This document shows positions 62,629 to 64,000 of a stretch of DNA of 64,000 nucleotides, one piece after another (the first letter of the stretch is position 1; each line of letters starts with the position of its first letter). Origin of the DNA: Prochilodus magdalenae (taxonomy: Eukaryota; Chordata; Actinopteri; Characiformes; Prochilodontidae); assembly GCA_024036415.1 (NCBI GenBank), contig JAMWET010003181.1, positions 1-64,000 on the forward strand, given 5' to 3'. The translations under genes and the position numbers were made by a program. The notes beneath the pieces were generated by a model. It was not told where the DNA came from. It worked only from the letters and a program-made list of their open reading frames with translations, and did no database searches.

Positions 62629-62984
62629 TCCAATATCAGCCAATCACCTCATTGGTAAAGGCGCAAATTGGAAAAGCCCTTCCTTGTTTTGAAAAAGATG
62701 CATTAACTTCTGGGTTTATAGGACCATGACTGGATATAACTGCGTGTGTTACTACAAAGGGAGCACCAAGTTAAACCACACCACTCTGGGTGATATGGTT
62801 TACAACACCACTACTAAATTAATTAATCAAAATTTTAAAATGGTGGAAATACCCTTTTAAAAAATTCTGAAAGTCTAAAATAAAACATGGACTCCCCCTT
62901 TGAGATATTGCCTTTAAAAGGCTGTCTCACTCTTACTTAAAATGCTAAACTCAGTTTCTTAGTGTCACTCAGGTTACAGGGGTC

Positions 62985-63287
62985 GGAATGACCAATGACC
63001 CCCACGTGGAAGCCCCCTGCATGTTTCCAAGGGCACTAGAACGGGCACATGATTGGAAAGTATATCATGCTCCTTCCTCCTTTCCAACAACTCTGGTGTC
63101 ATCTTAAAGATACAGTTTCAATTTGAGTTTTAAGCTGCGCATTTCCATGCCCAAACATGCGCTTTCAGACGAGTTAAACCCGACTAAAACCTGCCAGCTC
63201 CACAAACGGCATAAAAGCCACTGCCCACTTCAAGCGCACTTCAGGCTCTCTCCGCTCTGCACTCGATTGCTCAAGTCTGGCGCGAAA
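62985..63287 (+). promoter_or_regulatory. gbe1: gbe1 promoter and 5' UTR
   Basis: The region in front of the gbe1 start codon contains a CCAAT box in GACCAATGA (near 62,989), a palindromic E-box CACGTG (63,003-63,008), an inverted CCAAT (ATTGG near 63,053) and a TATA-like ATAAAAG at 63,211-63,217. The last would place transcription start near 63,240. GGCGCGAAAA at 63,278-63,287, touching the start codon, matches an E2F-type site on the reverse strand. All are motif matches by eye. CpG density is only modest. An in-frame ATG at 63,147 lies upstream of the TATA-like motif and is probably not transcribed. Confidence 0.5.
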
Positions 63288-63388
63288 ATGGCAGCAGATG
63301 CCGAGGATAATGTTTCTATTCCCGAGCTCAGTTCGCTTCTGCAAATGGACCCTTTGCTCAAACCATATGAAAACGACTTTAAGAGGAG
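63288..63388 (+). CDS. gbe1: 1,4-alpha-glucan branching enzyme, exon 1, partial gene
   Basis: GBE1 is the cytosolic glycogen branching enzyme: it cuts an alpha-1,4 glucan chain and re-attaches it by an alpha-1,6 link. Only the first coding exon lies here. It begins at ATG 63,288 (AAAATGG, A at -3 and G at +4) and encodes MAADAEDN, then IPELSSLLQMDPLLKPY, then ENDFKRR. This matches the conserved N-terminal segment of vertebrate GBE1 that I remember as VPELARLLEIDPYLKPY...DFQRR. The coding part ends AAGAGGAG|GTAAAG at 63,388/63,389, a good donor in phase 2, completing the second arginine across the splice. The unspliced frame stops at 63,390. The glycogen-binding module and the catalytic barrel are beyond the right edge. 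An in-frame ATG at 63,147 would add 47 residues with no homology; I prefer 63,288. Confidence 0.88.
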
Positions 63389-64000
63389 GTAAAGTTTGCT
63401 TTTCAGTCTAACATTTGTATCGCACAGCTTGGTAATGACTCTGGCACGCCGAGAACATGTACATGACGACCGTTTCCCCTGTCTGCAAGACAGTTTACTT
63501 GAAGAAAACAAAATCTCATCTAAAGTACAGCCAGCTGATAGTACATTTTCGGGCTTGAGTGCTTGGCAGCGGGTAATATTCATCATGTTGCGGTTGTCAG
63601 TTCCTCCTCACGTGTCAGGACAAGATAGCGAACATGACCTTAATGTCTTCTTGTCAGTTAAGGTTAGCTTAACACACACAATACGTCTCTGCAGAAGCGA
63701 CATGCCCTTTAGCTTTCTGATAAACACGTACGACGAATTATGACCACACAACCAGCAAAGTTACTGAAAGCATCCGCAGTCGTTAGGCCACACTGCAGCT
63801 TCACTGAATTAGCTGTGCCTGCTAAACCGTACCGCTAGCACTGCTAGCTTCTCAGGATGAGATGAAAATTATTCTCCTGGCGTTTAAGTGTTCGGTTTAG
63901 GCAGACTTGTAATCTATCTTAGGTTAAAATCTAGCCTGAGGGGGAAAAAAAAAAATAATAATAAAACGGTCTAAGCGGGTCTCCTTCACCCGCAGCACTT
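63389..64000 (+). other. gbe1: gbe1 intron 1, start
   Basis: Everything after the donor is intron 1 up to the window edge. The open frame 63,396-63,743 has no domain and lies in the intron. An A-rich run occurs at 63,941-63,965. Confidence 0.7.

Noticed and set aside
63123..63287. N-terminal extension of gbe1
   Set aside because: The frame is open, but 63,123 is a TTG and the ATG at 63,147 lies above the TATA-like motif. The extension has no homology that I recognise.
63396..63743. 115-residue open frame after gbe1 exon 1
   Set aside because: It lies wholly in the inferred intron and has no domain.

Overview
The window is vertebrate nuclear DNA, almost certainly from a teleost fish. Two host genes can be supported, one at each end, each represented only by its first coding exon. 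On the minus strand at 1,484-1,544 lies the signal-peptide exon of a cell adhesion molecule 2 gene (cadm2), inside a CpG-rich promoter. On the plus strand at 63,288-63,388 lies exon 1 of the glycogen branching enzyme gene (gbe1). Both end in good splice donors and both genes are read outward, so they are head to head, about 61.7 kb apart. From memory, human GBE1 and CADM2 are also divergent neighbours on chromosome 3p12, separated by a megabase-scale gene desert; this window looks like the compact fish version of that interval.

Everything between is intergenic. I find no other convincing protein gene, no rRNA or bona fide tRNA gene, no CRISPR array and no operon-like structure. The interval is filled with decayed transposable elements, mainly Tc1/mariner. 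They include six copies of one internally deleted family (starting near 2.4, 14.7, 23.5, 39.4, 44.7 and 50.1 kb), one of which has been split by three later Tc1 insertions (39.4-42.7 kb). Other Tc1-type elements lie near 4.7, 10.8, 47.5 and 60-61.4 kb, with a helix-turn-helix remnant family at 6.8, 48.4 and 55.3 kb. There are also tRNA-derived SINE copies, two solo-LTR candidates (13.0 and 51.0 kb), a decayed LTR element with an aspartic-protease motif (56.5-58.2 kb), and several short inverted-repeat elements. Every transposase examined is broken, so no element appears autonomous.

Simple and tandem repeats are prominent: long TA tracts, CA, GA, AAT, ATCT, TTGA and TATTA tracts; a purine-rich strand of about 1 kb (36.5-37.5 kb); a nearly perfect 294-bp foldback (48.65-48.94 kb); and a 19-copy, 51-bp minisatellite (30.5-31.5 kb). 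That minisatellite carries an AP-1-like heptamer in 18 of its 19 units and has itself been split by a retroposon with a 14-bp target duplication.

Between the repeats are several unique stretches, best at 36.1-36.5, 38.1-38.5, 43.6-44.1, 46.4-46.6 and 49.1-49.3 kb, that read like candidate conserved non-coding elements. That impression is a guess from composition only and needs alignment. The style of the repeats suggests an otophysan fish (characin or catfish relatives), but this is a weak inference. I found no previously undescribed gene system.
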